Shown here: one piece after another, positions 43,715 to 51,584 of the stretch
How the letters are laid out: every line of letters begins with the position of its first letter
Numbering within the stretch: position 1 is the first letter of the stretch
Assembly (NCBI GenBank): GCA_020638655.1
Contig: JACKIC010000002.1
Coordinates: forward strand, 434,001-498,000
Reading direction: 5' to 3'
DNA length: 64,000 nucleotides
Source of the DNA: Planctomycetota bacterium
GTDB lineage: Bacteria; Planctomycetota; UBA1135; UBA2386
Notes under the pieces: model-generated
Told to the model about the DNA's origin: nothing
Database searches by the model: none
The model's input: the letters and a program-made list of their open reading frames with translations, nothing else
Made by a program: the position numbers and the translations under genes

Positions 43715-44787
43715 CGCGCGTCGGCTCCGGGCAGGGCCGCGCAGAGGCGGCGGAAGGCCTCGGCGTCGCCGGGGCAGGTGATGCGCACCGCGCGCGCGAG
43801 GAACTCGTCGTCGGGCGCGAAGGTGCGGATCTGGATGCCGCGCTGGCGCAGCGTCGCCGCCAGCGCTTCGACCTGCTCGCGGCGGTCGGCGCGCGCGAAC
43901 ACGAAGTTCGCCGCGGGCGGCGACACCGCGAAGCCGCGGCGGCGCAGTTCGAGGGCGAGCAGTTCGCGTTCGCGCCGCACGGCCGCGATCGCATCGCCGT
44001 CGGGGCCGGTCTGCAGGGCGAGTAACGCCAGCGCCAGCGACGGCGCCGCGACCGGGAACGGGCTGCCGCACACCGTCAGCGCCGCGATCACTTCGGCGGC
44101 GCCCATGGCATAGCCGACGCGCAGTCCCGCGAGGCCGAAGCCCTTCGAGAAGGTGCGCACCACCAGCACGTTGGGCAGCGCCAGCAGCGCCGCGGTGGGG
44201 TCGTCGTCGGCGAACTCGACGTAGGCGAGGTCGGCGACGACCAGCGTCTGCGGCAGCGCTGCCGCGATCGCGACGAGTTCGGCCGCGCCGATCACCAGCC
44301 CCGTGGGGTTGTTGGGCGTGGTCAGGAACAGCACCGTCGGCCGTCCGTCGAGTTGCGTGCGCGCCAGCAGCGCCGCGGTCGGCAGCGCGCCGTCGTGCCA
44401 CGGCACCCACGCGAGTTCCGCGCCCGCGAGCTGGCCGTAGCGCGGCAACATCGGAAAGCACGGCGACGGCGCGCACAGCCGACGGCCCGGCGCCAGGAAC
44501 GCGCGACAGATGCGATCGAGCAGCTCGTCGGCGCCGGTGCCGATCGCGACCTGTTCCTCGCCCACCCCGAAGCGAGCCGCCAGCGCGAGTCGCAGTGCGC
44601 GATCGTTGGGGTAGCTGCGCAGCGCCTCGACCTCGGTCGGGGCGCTCGCGAAGCGCCGGGCGTTGGCCGCGGGGCCCTCGTTGCTGTCGAGCCACAGGTC
44701 GATGTGGGCGTCGTCCTGCGGGCGCGTGTAGGCGCGCGTCGGCAGGCCGTCGCGGGGGCGTGGGCCGTCGGTGGAGGAGTCGTTCAT
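43711..44787 (-). CDS. hisC: Histidinol-phosphate aminotransferase HisC
   Basis: PLP enzyme of 358 residues, class I/II fold. Motifs: LDSNEGP near the N-terminus, TTPNNPTG, DLAYVEF and the PLP lysine in RTFSKGFGLAGLRVGY. Transfers an amino group from glutamate to imidazole acetol phosphate. ATG at 44787 overlaps hisG (ATGA). Relatives with broader aromatic aminotransferase activity exist, but the operon context settles the role. Confidence 0.95.
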   Translation of the reverse strand: MNDSSTDGPRPRDGLPTRAYTRPQDDAHIDLWLDSNEGPAANARRFASAPTEVEALRSYPNDRALRLALAARFGVGEEQVAIGTGADELLDRICRAFLAPGRRLCAPSPCFPMLPRYGQLAGAELAWVPWHDGALPTAALLARTQLDGRPTVLFLTTPNNPTGLVIGAAELVAIAAALPQTLVVADLAYVEFADDDPTAALLALPNVLVVRTFSKGFGLAGLRVGYAMGAAEVIAALTVCGSPFPVAAPSLALALLALQTGPDGDAIAAVRRERELLALELRRRGFAVSPPAANFVFARADRREQVEALAATLRQRGIQIRTFAPDDEFLARAVRITCPGDAEAFRRLCAALPGADAR

Positions 44788-45659
44788 GGCAGAAGCTGGG
44801 AGACGGTGGAGACGACGAGGTCGCGCGCGCCGAGCTCGCGCAGGCGCAGCAGCAGGGAGGGTAGCTCGCGGCGCGGCACCGCGGCGCGCACCGCGTAGCC
44901 GCTGCCGCCGTGCAGGGGGGAGACCGTGGGGTTCTGCATCGCGGGCAGCGCCTCGATGACCGCGGTGAGGTGCGCCGCGTCGACGTTGACGTCGAGCATC
45001 GCGCGCAGCCGGGCGTCGAGCACCGAGCGCAGCAGCTGCACGAACTCGTCGACGCGCCGGCGCCGCGCGGGGTCGTCGAGGCTGCGCGGGTTGGCGTACA
45101 GCCGCGTCGAGCTGCGCAGGAGTTCGTCGACGATCGAGAGGCCGTTGGCCGCGAGGGTGTCCCCGGTCGCGGTGTTGTCGACGATCACGTCGGCGTCGTC
45201 GGGCGGGAACGCCTCGGTCGCGCCGTAGGAACGTACGAACGCCGCCTCGTGACCGCACCGCCGCAGCCAGTCGCGGGTGAGCACCTCGTACTCCGAGGCG
45301 ACCACGAACCGGCGGCGCGGCAGCGCGCCGCTTTCGATGACCGCGGCGGGGGCGGCGGCGACGATGCGCACCGGGTCCAGGCCCGTGTCGAGCAGTTCGA
45401 CCAGGGGGAAGCCGAGTTCCCGCACCCAGTCGGCGCCGGCGAAGCCGAGGTCGCGGCTGCCCTGGTGCAGCATCTCGACCACGTTCTGCGGCTTGAGCAA
45501 CTTGCAGTCGAAGTCGGTGTTGGCGACGCGCGGGCGGTAGTCGCGCTGGCCCAGGCGCACCGGCATGCCGGCGTCGGCGAGCAGCTGCAGCAGGTTGTGC
45601 TGCATGCGGCCCTTGGGCAGCGCCAGGCGCAGGGGGCGGTTCGGAGCGGGGTCGGTCAT
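44784..45659 (-). CDS. hisG: ATP phosphoribosyltransferase HisG (long form)
   Basis: First, committed enzyme of histidine synthesis. The 291-residue product has RLALPKGRM, GFAGADWVRELG, DVIVDNTATGDTL and the C-terminal ACT-like regulatory domain (about 215-291; QNPTVSPLHGGSGYAVRAAV), so it is the long, HisZ-independent form with built-in histidine feedback. The ATG at 45659 is preferred; an in-frame TTG at 45740 would start within the attenuator. It is the first structural gene after the leader peptide; no clear Shine-Dalgarno sequence precedes it. Confidence 0.94.
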   Translation of the reverse strand: MTDPAPNRPLRLALPKGRMQHNLLQLLADAGMPVRLGQRDYRPRVANTDFDCKLLKPQNVVEMLHQGSRDLGFAGADWVRELGFPLVELLDTGLDPVRIVAAAPAAVIESGALPRRRFVVASEYEVLTRDWLRRCGHEAAFVRSYGATEAFPPDDADVIVDNTATGDTLAANGLSIVDELLRSSTRLYANPRSLDDPARRRRVDEFVQLLRSVLDARLRAMLDVNVDAAHLTAVIEALPAMQNPTVSPLHGGSGYAVRAAVPRRELPSLLLRLRELGARDLVVSTVSQLLP

Positions 45660-45745
45660 CGGATCACACAGGCAGGCAGGGGGAGGCTGGGCAGGCGGGC
45701 CGCCGTTCGCGCCGTTGCGTGTGCCGAGTAGGGCCCACAAACGCG

Positions 45746-45770
45746 CGACGCCGGCGCATGGCCGGCGTCG
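45746..45770 (-). terminator. his attenuator terminator hairpin
   Basis: On the transcript, 45770-45761 and 45755-45746 form a perfect 10-bp GC-rich stem with a 5-base loop. A further 5 bp (ACGCG with CGCGT) can add an outer stem across a 9-base bulge. It is followed by CGCGTTTGTGGG, a weak U-tract. The 5' arm can instead pair, within 45771-45760, with 45830-45821 just after the leader's His codons, which makes it a conditional terminator. Confidence 0.72.
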
Positions 45771-45797
45771 GGTGAGGGGCGCGTGCTGTCGTCGGGT

Positions 45798-45887
45798 CTA
45801 ACCCCGCGCGCGAACCTTCACCGACCGGCCATCGCCGCGGCGATGGTGGGGATGATGGAGGGCGGGGTGATGATGCACGCGATGCAT
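45798..45887 (-). CDS. hisL: Histidine operon leader peptide
   Basis: A 29-codon reading frame beginning MHRVHHHPALHHPHH: 8 of the first 15 residues are His, followed by an Arg/Gly-rich tail and TAG. It lies upstream of hisG on the same strand, 138 bp from its start codon, and just before alternative RNA hairpins. An 18-bp perfect palindrome (45829-45846) begins at His14-His15 codons, so a ribosome stalled there would cover its 5' arm. This is the arrangement of a classical amino-acid attenuator; the peptide itself has no other expected function. No Shine-Dalgarno sequence; the promoter suggests a leaderless transcript. Confidence 0.88.
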   Translation of the reverse strand: MHRVHHHPALHHPHHRRGDGRSVKVRARG

Positions 45888-45894
45888 GCCGCGG

Positions 45895-45922
45895 AACGTA
45901 GCCCGCGCGCGGTGGTCGTCAA
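45895..45922 (-). promoter_or_regulatory. Promoter of the his operon, predicted leaderless
   Basis: TTGACG (45922-45917) and TACGTT (45900-45895) are spaced by 16 bp on the minus strand. The -35 matches 5 of 6 consensus bases; the -10 matches 3 of 6. Only 7 bases separate the -10 from the hisL ATG at 45887, so transcription should start at or next to the start codon, which fits the lack of a ribosome binding site. Confidence 0.6.
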
Positions 45923-45924
45923 GT

Positions 45925-45966
45925 TTGCCCGGGGGAATTGGGCTGCCCGTGGCTTTGGGCTGCCCG
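45925..45966 (-). repeat. Direct repeats upstream of the his promoter
   Basis: The 12-mer CGGGCAGCCCAA (minus strand) occurs exactly twice, at 45966-45955 and 45949-45938, with a third partial copy CGGGCA at 45930-45925. Starts are 17 and 19 bp apart and all lie directly upstream of the -35 element. Each contains the small palindrome GGGCAGCCC. They could be binding sites for a regulator or, less likely, part of the terminator of the kelch gene upstream. Confidence 0.5.
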
Positions 45967-46006
45967 GTGGATTCGCGTGCCGCGACTTGCGCGGACGGTC
46001 CCGACC

Positions 46007-47524
46007 TCAGCGCTGGTAGACCTCGGCGTTGCCGCCGCCGCCGACCACCAGCACCGTGCCGTCGGGCAGGTTGACCGCCAGCGGGAACAGCCGCGGCGCG
46101 GCCATCGATCCGGTCGCCGTGATCGTGTTCTGGCCGAGCACGTCGGCGGTCGCCGTCGCGCCGAACACGAAGGTCTGCGTCTGCGCGTCGATCGCCAACT
46201 GGAAGCCGCCCGCCATCAGCGCGCCGCCGTTCGGCAGCGCCGCCAACGCCGCGCCGGCGCGGCCTTCCTGCATGCCGTTCACGGTCGCGAACGTGCCGAA
46301 GTTGAGGATGCCGGGCGTGTAGACCTGGCAGTCGGTGCGCGTGTTGATGATCAGGTCCTGGATGTTGAGCGTCGTCAGGAACTGCGTGAAATCGATGTTG
46401 ATGCCGCCGCAGAGCAGCACCTTGCCGTTGTCGAGGGCGACCGCGCTGTGCAGGAAGCGGCCGCCGCCGAACGTCGACGGGAAGCCGAAGCTGTTGTTGC
46501 TCGGGTTGAAGCGGTAGGCCGTCGCCGACACCGTTGGGATGTTGAGGAACGGGATCAGCGTGATGCCGCCCGCGATCAGCACGTTGCCGTTGGTCAGCGT
46601 CGTCGACGTGTGCATCGCGCGCGCCTCGAGCATGTTCGGGCCCGGGGAGAACGTGTCGGTCGCCGGGTCGAACAGTTCGGTCGAGACCAGGATGCCCGTG
46701 AACAGGGACAGCGGGTTGCTGAGGTTGAGCGCCGACGAGCCGCCCGTGACCAGCACCTTGCCGTTGCCGAGCAGCGACGCGCCGTGGCCGGCGCGCGCCG
46801 TGCCCATCGCCAGGGTGGTCGTGGTCTGCGTCGCCGGGTCGTAGACGGCCGCCGCCGCCGTCGGCTGGCCGGTCAGCAGGTCCAGGCCGCCCGTGAACAA
46901 CACGCGACCGTCCGCGAGGGTCGTGGTCTGCGACAACAGGCCGACGCCGAACGTCGCGCCCGCCGCGCTCCAATCCTCGGTGCGCGTGCGCAGCGTCTGC
47001 GCCACCGGACCCGAGCCGCCGACGAACAGCAGCTCGTTGTCGGCGCCCGCGACCACGCCGCCGCCGGAGATCGGCACGGCCGGTTGGCTGCGCAGCGGCG
47101 CGAACGTGCCCGCGGCCTGCGGGGTGATGCGGACCAGATTCGAGACGCTCCAGGTGCTGCCGTAGGCGACTGCCTGCAGTGACAAAGTCAGGCTGGCGAG
47201 CGCCGGGTCGTTGGGGATCACCGCCGAGGCGCTGGCCGCGCCGCTCGCGTCGGTGACGCCGCTGAAGCCGGGCAGGTTGAACGAGAGGCTGGCGTAGATG
47301 TCGCGGATGTCGAGCGTCACGCCGAGCGCGGGCAGGTAGGTGCTCTGCTCCTGGTAGTCGAGCAGGATCGCGTAGAACTCGCCGGGGTTGCCCGCGAGCT
47401 GCATCGTGGTGGTTCCGCCGAGAGCGCCGCCGACCTTGTCGAGGTCGAGGTTCTGGGCGAGGGCCGGGGCGACGCAGGCCAGGGTGGTGGTGAGCAGGGG
47501 GAGAGCGCGGGCGCGTGACATCAT
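46007..47524 (-). CDS. Secreted kelch-type beta-propeller protein
   Basis: Exported protein of 505 residues. Two adjacent ATGs (47524, 47521) start a signal peptide ending near APALAQ. Residues about 30-130 resemble the beta module found at the C-terminus of the other secreted proteins (AVIPNDPALASLTLSLQAVA). The rest (about 140-505) holds six or more galactose-oxidase/kelch-like repeats with DGRVLFTGG, NGKVLVTGG, NGNVLIAGG, NGKVLLCGG and DGTVLVVGG strands. It probably forms a propeller for binding; no copper-radical Cys-Tyr pair of galactose oxidase was identified. Confidence 0.8.
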   Translation of the reverse strand: MMSRARALPLLTTTLACVAPALAQNLDLDKVGGALGGTTTMQLAGNPGEFYAILLDYQEQSTYLPALGVTLDIRDIYASLSFNLPGFSGVTDASGAASASAVIPNDPALASLTLSLQAVAYGSTWSVSNLVRITPQAAGTFAPLRSQPAVPISGGGVVAGADNELLFVGGSGPVAQTLRTRTEDWSAAGATFGVGLLSQTTTLADGRVLFTGGLDLLTGQPTAAAAVYDPATQTTTTLAMGTARAGHGASLLGNGKVLVTGGSSALNLSNPLSLFTGILVSTELFDPATDTFSPGPNMLEARAMHTSTTLTNGNVLIAGGITLIPFLNIPTVSATAYRFNPSNNSFGFPSTFGGGRFLHSAVALDNGKVLLCGGINIDFTQFLTTLNIQDLIINTRTDCQVYTPGILNFGTFATVNGMQEGRAGAALAALPNGGALMAGGFQLAIDAQTQTFVFGATATADVLGQNTITATGSMAAPRLFPLAVNLPDGTVLVVGGGGNAEVYQR

Positions 47525-47691
47525 GGGTGAGGTGGGTGGGCGACGGCCTACATCCGCGGGGCGTGAACGGGGGCCATCACGCAAGTTCGCGATCGGTAGC
47601 AGTATGGGGCCGGATTGCCGCCGAGGCAGCCGCGGGGGACGTGGACTTGCCTGCGGTGGGCCGCAATGTCGGGCGCGGCGGCCAGTACCAG

Positions 47692-47793
47692 ACTGATTCC
47701 TTCCGTGGCGTACGGGCCCGGGACCGTCACAACTTCCTTGTTGGCAGCCACCATGGCACCGGTGCTCCGGCGTACGCCACGGAAGGAATCAGT
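47692..47793. repeat. 102-bp element with perfect 23-bp inverted repeats
   Basis: Arms 47692-47714 and 47771-47793 are exact reverse complements (ACTGATTCCTTCCGTGGCGT and so on), with a 56-bp spacer that contains a small CAAC/GTTG hairpin. It sits between two minus-strand genes, its right arm ending 3 bp after the stop of the epimerase gene. The arms are less GC-rich than the surroundings. It encodes no convincing protein. A non-autonomous mobile element, a hairpin RNA or a bidirectional terminator are the possibilities. Confidence 0.8.
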
Positions 47794-47796
47794 TCC

Positions 47797-48927
47797 CTAA
47801 CGCGCCTTCCACTTGGCGAGCAGGTCCTTCTCCCGCTCGGCCGTCATGCCCGCCCGCCACGGCCCGTCACCGCGCTCGTTCTTCACCCACTCGGCGGTGT
47901 CGCGGATGGTCTCGGCGATCGGCCGGTACTTCGCGCCCGCGGCGATCGCCTTGGCGTTGCTGGTGTGACCGTTCTTCGCCTTGGGCGTCCAGCAGCCCAT
48001 CTCCTGCCAGCTGCTGACGCCGTTGTCCTCGAGGAACTTGTCGTCGACCCAGGTGAAGGTGCAGCTGTGGTTGCGCGTGCCCTTGCCGGTGTGCAGGAAC
48101 TCCTCGACGGAGATCCGGCCGTCGAAGCCGACCGCGTTGAACGGACCGGTGATCTTCTGCTCACACAGGTGCACGAGCCACGCGCCGAGGTCGCGCACGT
48201 CGATGAACTGCAGGTCGTTGTCGGGATCGCCGGGCGCGAGGCACTCGCCGCCGCGGTCGAAGCGTGCGGGCCAGTACGAGAATCGATCGGAGTAGTCGCC
48301 GGGGCCGACGATGTAGCCGGGGCGCACCAGGGTGGCGGCGCCCGGGAACGCGGCGGCGGCGGCGTCTTCGCAGTGGCGCTTGAGGCCGCCGTAGTTCTCG
48401 AACTCCTTGCCCATGTCCTGCACGTACTTGTCCTGCAGGCTCAGCAGCGGGCTGTCCTCGTCGACCGGCGACGCGTCCTTCTCGAGGCTCGCGTAGACCG
48501 ACATCGAGCTCACGTAGACGTACTGTCCGACGTTGCCGCCGAGCACCTTGCAGACGTCCTCGACCTCGCCGGTGAAGTAACCGCTGGTGTCGAGCACGCA
48601 GTCCCACTTGCGGTTCTCGAGCGCCGACAGGTCCTGCGCGGGATCGTTGGCGCGGCCGGGGCGCGGTCGGCGGCGCTGGCCGTGCAGCTGTTCGAGCTCC
48701 TTGAACAGGCCCGGGTTGGTGCGGCCGCGGTTGAACAGCGTCACGGTGTGACCGGCGGCGACGGCGGCGCGCACGAAGTGGGGGCCGAGGAAACCGGTGC
48801 CGCCGAGCACCAGGATCTTCTTGGGCTCGCGGCGGCGGGGTTGCAGGTGGCCGACCAACGGCAGCGCGGCGACGGCGCCGGCCGAGGTCTGCAGGAAGGA
48901 ACGGCGGGTGGGGCGGAGGTCGGGCAT
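47797..48927 (-). CDS. Tat-exported NAD-dependent epimerase/dehydratase-like protein
   Basis: Extended short-chain dehydrogenase fold, 376 residues. A Tat signal (TRRSFLQTSAGAVAALPLVG) precedes the Rossmann motif LGGTGFLG. The catalytic Tyr-x3-Lys appears as YGGLKRHCE with Ser in VYVSSMSVYA. VRPGYIVGPGDYSDRF is the substrate-side block. The presence of a Tat signal implies folding with NAD in the cytoplasm before export, which is odd for an epimerase yet recurrent in this kind of genome. Sugar-nucleotide substrate unknown. Confidence 0.82.
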   Translation of the reverse strand: MPDLRPTRRSFLQTSAGAVAALPLVGHLQPRRREPKKILVLGGTGFLGPHFVRAAVAAGHTVTLFNRGRTNPGLFKELEQLHGQRRRPRPGRANDPAQDLSALENRKWDCVLDTSGYFTGEVEDVCKVLGGNVGQYVYVSSMSVYASLEKDASPVDEDSPLLSLQDKYVQDMGKEFENYGGLKRHCEDAAAAAFPGAATLVRPGYIVGPGDYSDRFSYWPARFDRGGECLAPGDPDNDLQFIDVRDLGAWLVHLCEQKITGPFNAVGFDGRISVEEFLHTGKGTRNHSCTFTWVDDKFLEDNGVSSWQEMGCWTPKAKNGHTSNAKAIAAGAKYRPIAETIRDTAEWVKNERGDGPWRAGMTAEREKDLLAKWKAR

Positions 48928-49011
48928 GGCGCGATGCTACGGGGCAGTCCTGAGGGCGGTGAGAACAGGGGCAGAATGCCGAGCCGTCTGCCCCTACACT
49001 CCCGCGCCCCG

Positions 49012-50451
49012 ATGACGGCTCCGAAATATCACCTCACCAGCTACGGCTGCCAGATGAACAAGCTCGACAGCGAGCTGGTGGAGAGCAAGTTGCGGCAGCT
49101 CGGCTACGTCGCGGCCCCGGCCGAGGCCGACGCCGACGTGGTGCTGCTCAACACCTGTTCCGTGCGCCAGCATGCCGAGGACCGGGTCTGGTCCAAGCTG
49201 GGCAAGTTGCGCATTCGCAAACGCACCGACCCGGGCCTGGTGGTCGGCGTGCTCGGCTGCATGGCCCAGGAGCACAAGCGGTACCTGCTGGCGCGCATGC
49301 CGCACGTCGACCTCGTGGTCGGGCCGTCGGCGTTCGGCGACATCGACCGCACGGTCGAGCAGGCGCGGCGCAAGAACGGCGAGCTCGCGGCCGAGCGCGA
49401 ACCGGCGCGCACCAAACACGAGGTGCAGGGCGCGGGCGTGGTGCAGGTCGACCACGGCGTCAGCGGCGACACCATCGTGCGCGACGTGCGGGTGCGACCG
49501 CACCGCTCGCAGGCGTTCGTGTCGATCATGCGCGGCTGCAACATGCCGTGCACCTACTGCATCGTGCCGACGACGCGCGGCGAGGAGATCTCGCGGCCGG
49601 TCGCCGACATCGTCGAGGAAGCGCAGCGCCTGTGCGACGACGGGGTCACCGAGATCACCCTGCTCGGTCAGACCGTGAACGCCTACGGCCGCGACCTGCC
49701 CGGCAAGCCGACGTTGGCGCTGCTGCTGCGCGCGCTGCACGAGATCCCGGCGCTGCGGCGGCTGGCGTTCATCACCTCGCACCCCAACTTCCTGGGGCCC
49801 GACCTGATCACGGCGCTCGCCGAGCTGCCGAAGGTGGCGCGCTACCTGCACCTGCCGGTGCAGTCGGGCAGCAACCGCGTGCTCAAGACGATGCGCCGCG
49901 GCTACACCGTCGAGCGGTATCTGGCACGCGTCGAGCAGCTGCTCGCCGCCGCGCCGGACTTCGAGCTGCACAGCGACTTCATCGTCGGCTACCCGGGCGA
50001 GACCGAGGCCGACTTCGAGGAGTCGGTGGCGCTGCTGCGGCGCGTCGACTTCGCGCAGAGCTACGTGTTCAAGTACTCGCCGCGGCCCGGCACGGTCGCC
50101 GCCGAGCTGCCGGACGATGTGCCCGAGGCCGAGAAGGAACGGCGCAACCAGGTGCTGCTCGCGGCGCAGGAAGAGCTGACCCTGCGGCGCAACGTCGCGC
50201 ACGTCGGCCAGACGGTCGAGGTGCTCGTCGAGGGCGCCAGCAAGGTCGCGGGTCGGCTGTCGGGCCGCACCGTGCACCACCGGCTGGTGCACTTCGCCAG
50301 CGACGACCTGTCCCTGGTCGGCCAGTACGTGCCGGTCAGGGTCACCGAGGCGCTGGCACACTCGCTGGTCGGCGATCAGCTGCACGACAGTGAAGGACAG
50401 TTCGGCAGCCGCGACGAAGGCGCGCGCGTGCACGAGGAGTCGCACCAGTGA
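49012..50451 (+). CDS. miaB: tRNA-2-methylthio-N6-dimethylallyladenosine synthase MiaB
   Basis: Radical-SAM methylthiotransferase modifying A37 of tRNAs; 479 residues. N-terminal cluster cysteines lie in TSYGCQMN, NTCSVR and LGCMAQ; the radical-SAM motif is GCNMPCTYCIVP; PVQSGSNRVLKTMRRGY and the C-terminal TRAM domain (about 385-450) complete the family layout. Start ATG at 49012. It overlaps ribD by GTGA. A charged tail of about 25 residues extends past TRAM. Confidence 0.95.
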   Translation: MTAPKYHLTSYGCQMNKLDSELVESKLRQLGYVAAPAEADADVVLLNTCSVRQHAEDRVWSKLGKLRIRKRTDPGLVVGVLGCMAQEHKRYLLARMPHVDLVVGPSAFGDIDRTVEQARRKNGELAAEREPARTKHEVQGAGVVQVDHGVSGDTIVRDVRVRPHRSQAFVSIMRGCNMPCTYCIVPTTRGEEISRPVADIVEEAQRLCDDGVTEITLLGQTVNAYGRDLPGKPTLALLLRALHEIPALRRLAFITSHPNFLGPDLITALAELPKVARYLHLPVQSGSNRVLKTMRRGYTVERYLARVEQLLAAAPDFELHSDFIVGYPGETEADFEESVALLRRVDFAQSYVFKYSPRPGTVAAELPDDVPEAEKERRNQVLLAAQEELTLRRNVAHVGQTVEVLVEGASKVAGRLSGRTVHHRLVHFASDDLSLVGQYVPVRVTEALAHSLVGDQLHDSEGQFGSRDEGARVHEESHQ

Positions 50452-51560
50452 ACCACGACGACCTGATGAACGAGGCGATCGCGCTGGCGCAGCGCGGCCG
50501 CGGCGAGGTGGAACCGAACCCGCGGGTCGGCTGCATGCTGTTGCAGAACGGCGAGGTCGTCGCGCGCGGCTGGCACGAGTTCTTCGGCGGCCGCCACGCC
50601 GAGGCGATGGCGCTCGACGCGGCGCGCGCAGCGGGTGCGAAGCCCGACACTGCGATCGTCACGCTCGAGCCGTGCTCGACGGCCAAGGGCCAGGACGGCA
50701 AGAAGACGCCGCCGTGCGCGCAGGCGCTGGTCGCCGCGGGCATCAAGACGGTGGTGATCGGTACGCTCGATCCCGACCCGCGGCACCGCCGCCGCGGCAT
50801 CGAGGTGCTCGAGCAGGCCGGCATCGAGGTGGTGGACGGCGTGCTCGCTTCGCAGTGCGACGCGATCAACGTGCCGTTCCGCAAGGCGCTCAAGCTGCAG
50901 CGGCCGTGGACGCTGTGCAAGTGGGCGATGACCCTCGACGGCAAGACGGCGGCGCCGACCGGCGAGGCGCGTTGGATCTCGGGGCCCGAGGCGCGGCGCC
51001 GCACGCACGAGCTGCGTGCGCGCTGCTGCGCGGTGATGGTCGGGTTCCGCACGGCGCAGATCGACGACCCCGAACTGACCGTGCGCCACGTCGAGGGCAA
51101 ACAACCGATCCGCATCGTGGTCGACCCGCTCGGCGAGATCGACGACGACAGCAACCTGGTGCGCACGGCGCGCACGGCGCCGACCTGGCTGCTGGCCAGC
51201 GAGGACGTCGATCCGCGGCGCAGCGGGCACCTGTCGGACCTCGGCGTGCAGGTCGTGCACGTGCCGACCGCCGAGGGGCCGCGCCGTCTGAACCTCGGCC
51301 GCGCGTTCAACGAGCTGCACCGCCGCGGGCTGCGCCGCGTGCTGGTCGAGGGCGGCGGCGGGCTGGTCGCGCAGATGTTCGCGTGGCACTGCGTCGATCA
51401 GGTCCTGGCGTTCATCGCGCCCAAGATCATCGGCGGCAAGTTCGCGCCGACGCCCGTCGCGGGCGAGGGGCGGCCGTTCATGGCCGAGGCCTGGCGCCTG
51501 CACGACGTCAAGTACGAGGCCTGCGAGGACGACCTCGCGGTGTCCGGATTCGTCGAGTAG
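50448..51560 (+). CDS. ribD: Riboflavin biosynthesis protein RibD (deaminase-reductase)
   Basis: Bifunctional enzyme of 370 residues. N-terminal deaminase: GGRHAEAMAL (zinc His and catalytic Glu) and LEPCSTAKGQDGKKTPPCAQ with zinc cysteines 13 residues apart, five more than the usual eight. C-terminal reductase from about 147: CKWAMTLDGKTAAPTGEARWIS and EGGGGLVAQMF. It makes 5-amino-6-ribitylamino-uracil phosphate from the GTP cyclohydrolase II product. GTG start at 50448 overlaps miaB. No other rib gene or FMN riboswitch seen nearby. Confidence 0.93.
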   Translation: MNHDDLMNEAIALAQRGRGEVEPNPRVGCMLLQNGEVVARGWHEFFGGRHAEAMALDAARAAGAKPDTAIVTLEPCSTAKGQDGKKTPPCAQALVAAGIKTVVIGTLDPDPRHRRRGIEVLEQAGIEVVDGVLASQCDAINVPFRKALKLQRPWTLCKWAMTLDGKTAAPTGEARWISGPEARRRTHELRARCCAVMVGFRTAQIDDPELTVRHVEGKQPIRIVVDPLGEIDDDSNLVRTARTAPTWLLASEDVDPRRSGHLSDLGVQVVHVPTAEGPRRLNLGRAFNELHRRGLRRVLVEGGGGLVAQMFAWHCVDQVLAFIAPKIIGGKFAPTPVAGEGRPFMAEAWRLHDVKYEACEDDLAVSGFVE

Positions 51561-51584
51561 ACCGCGGTTCTGCTGCCGTCCCCG

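Noticed and set aside
45660..45740. N-terminally extended HisG from a TTG at 45740
   Set aside because: The extension lies in the attenuator region, is Pro/Gly/Cys-rich and is missing from other HisG proteins.
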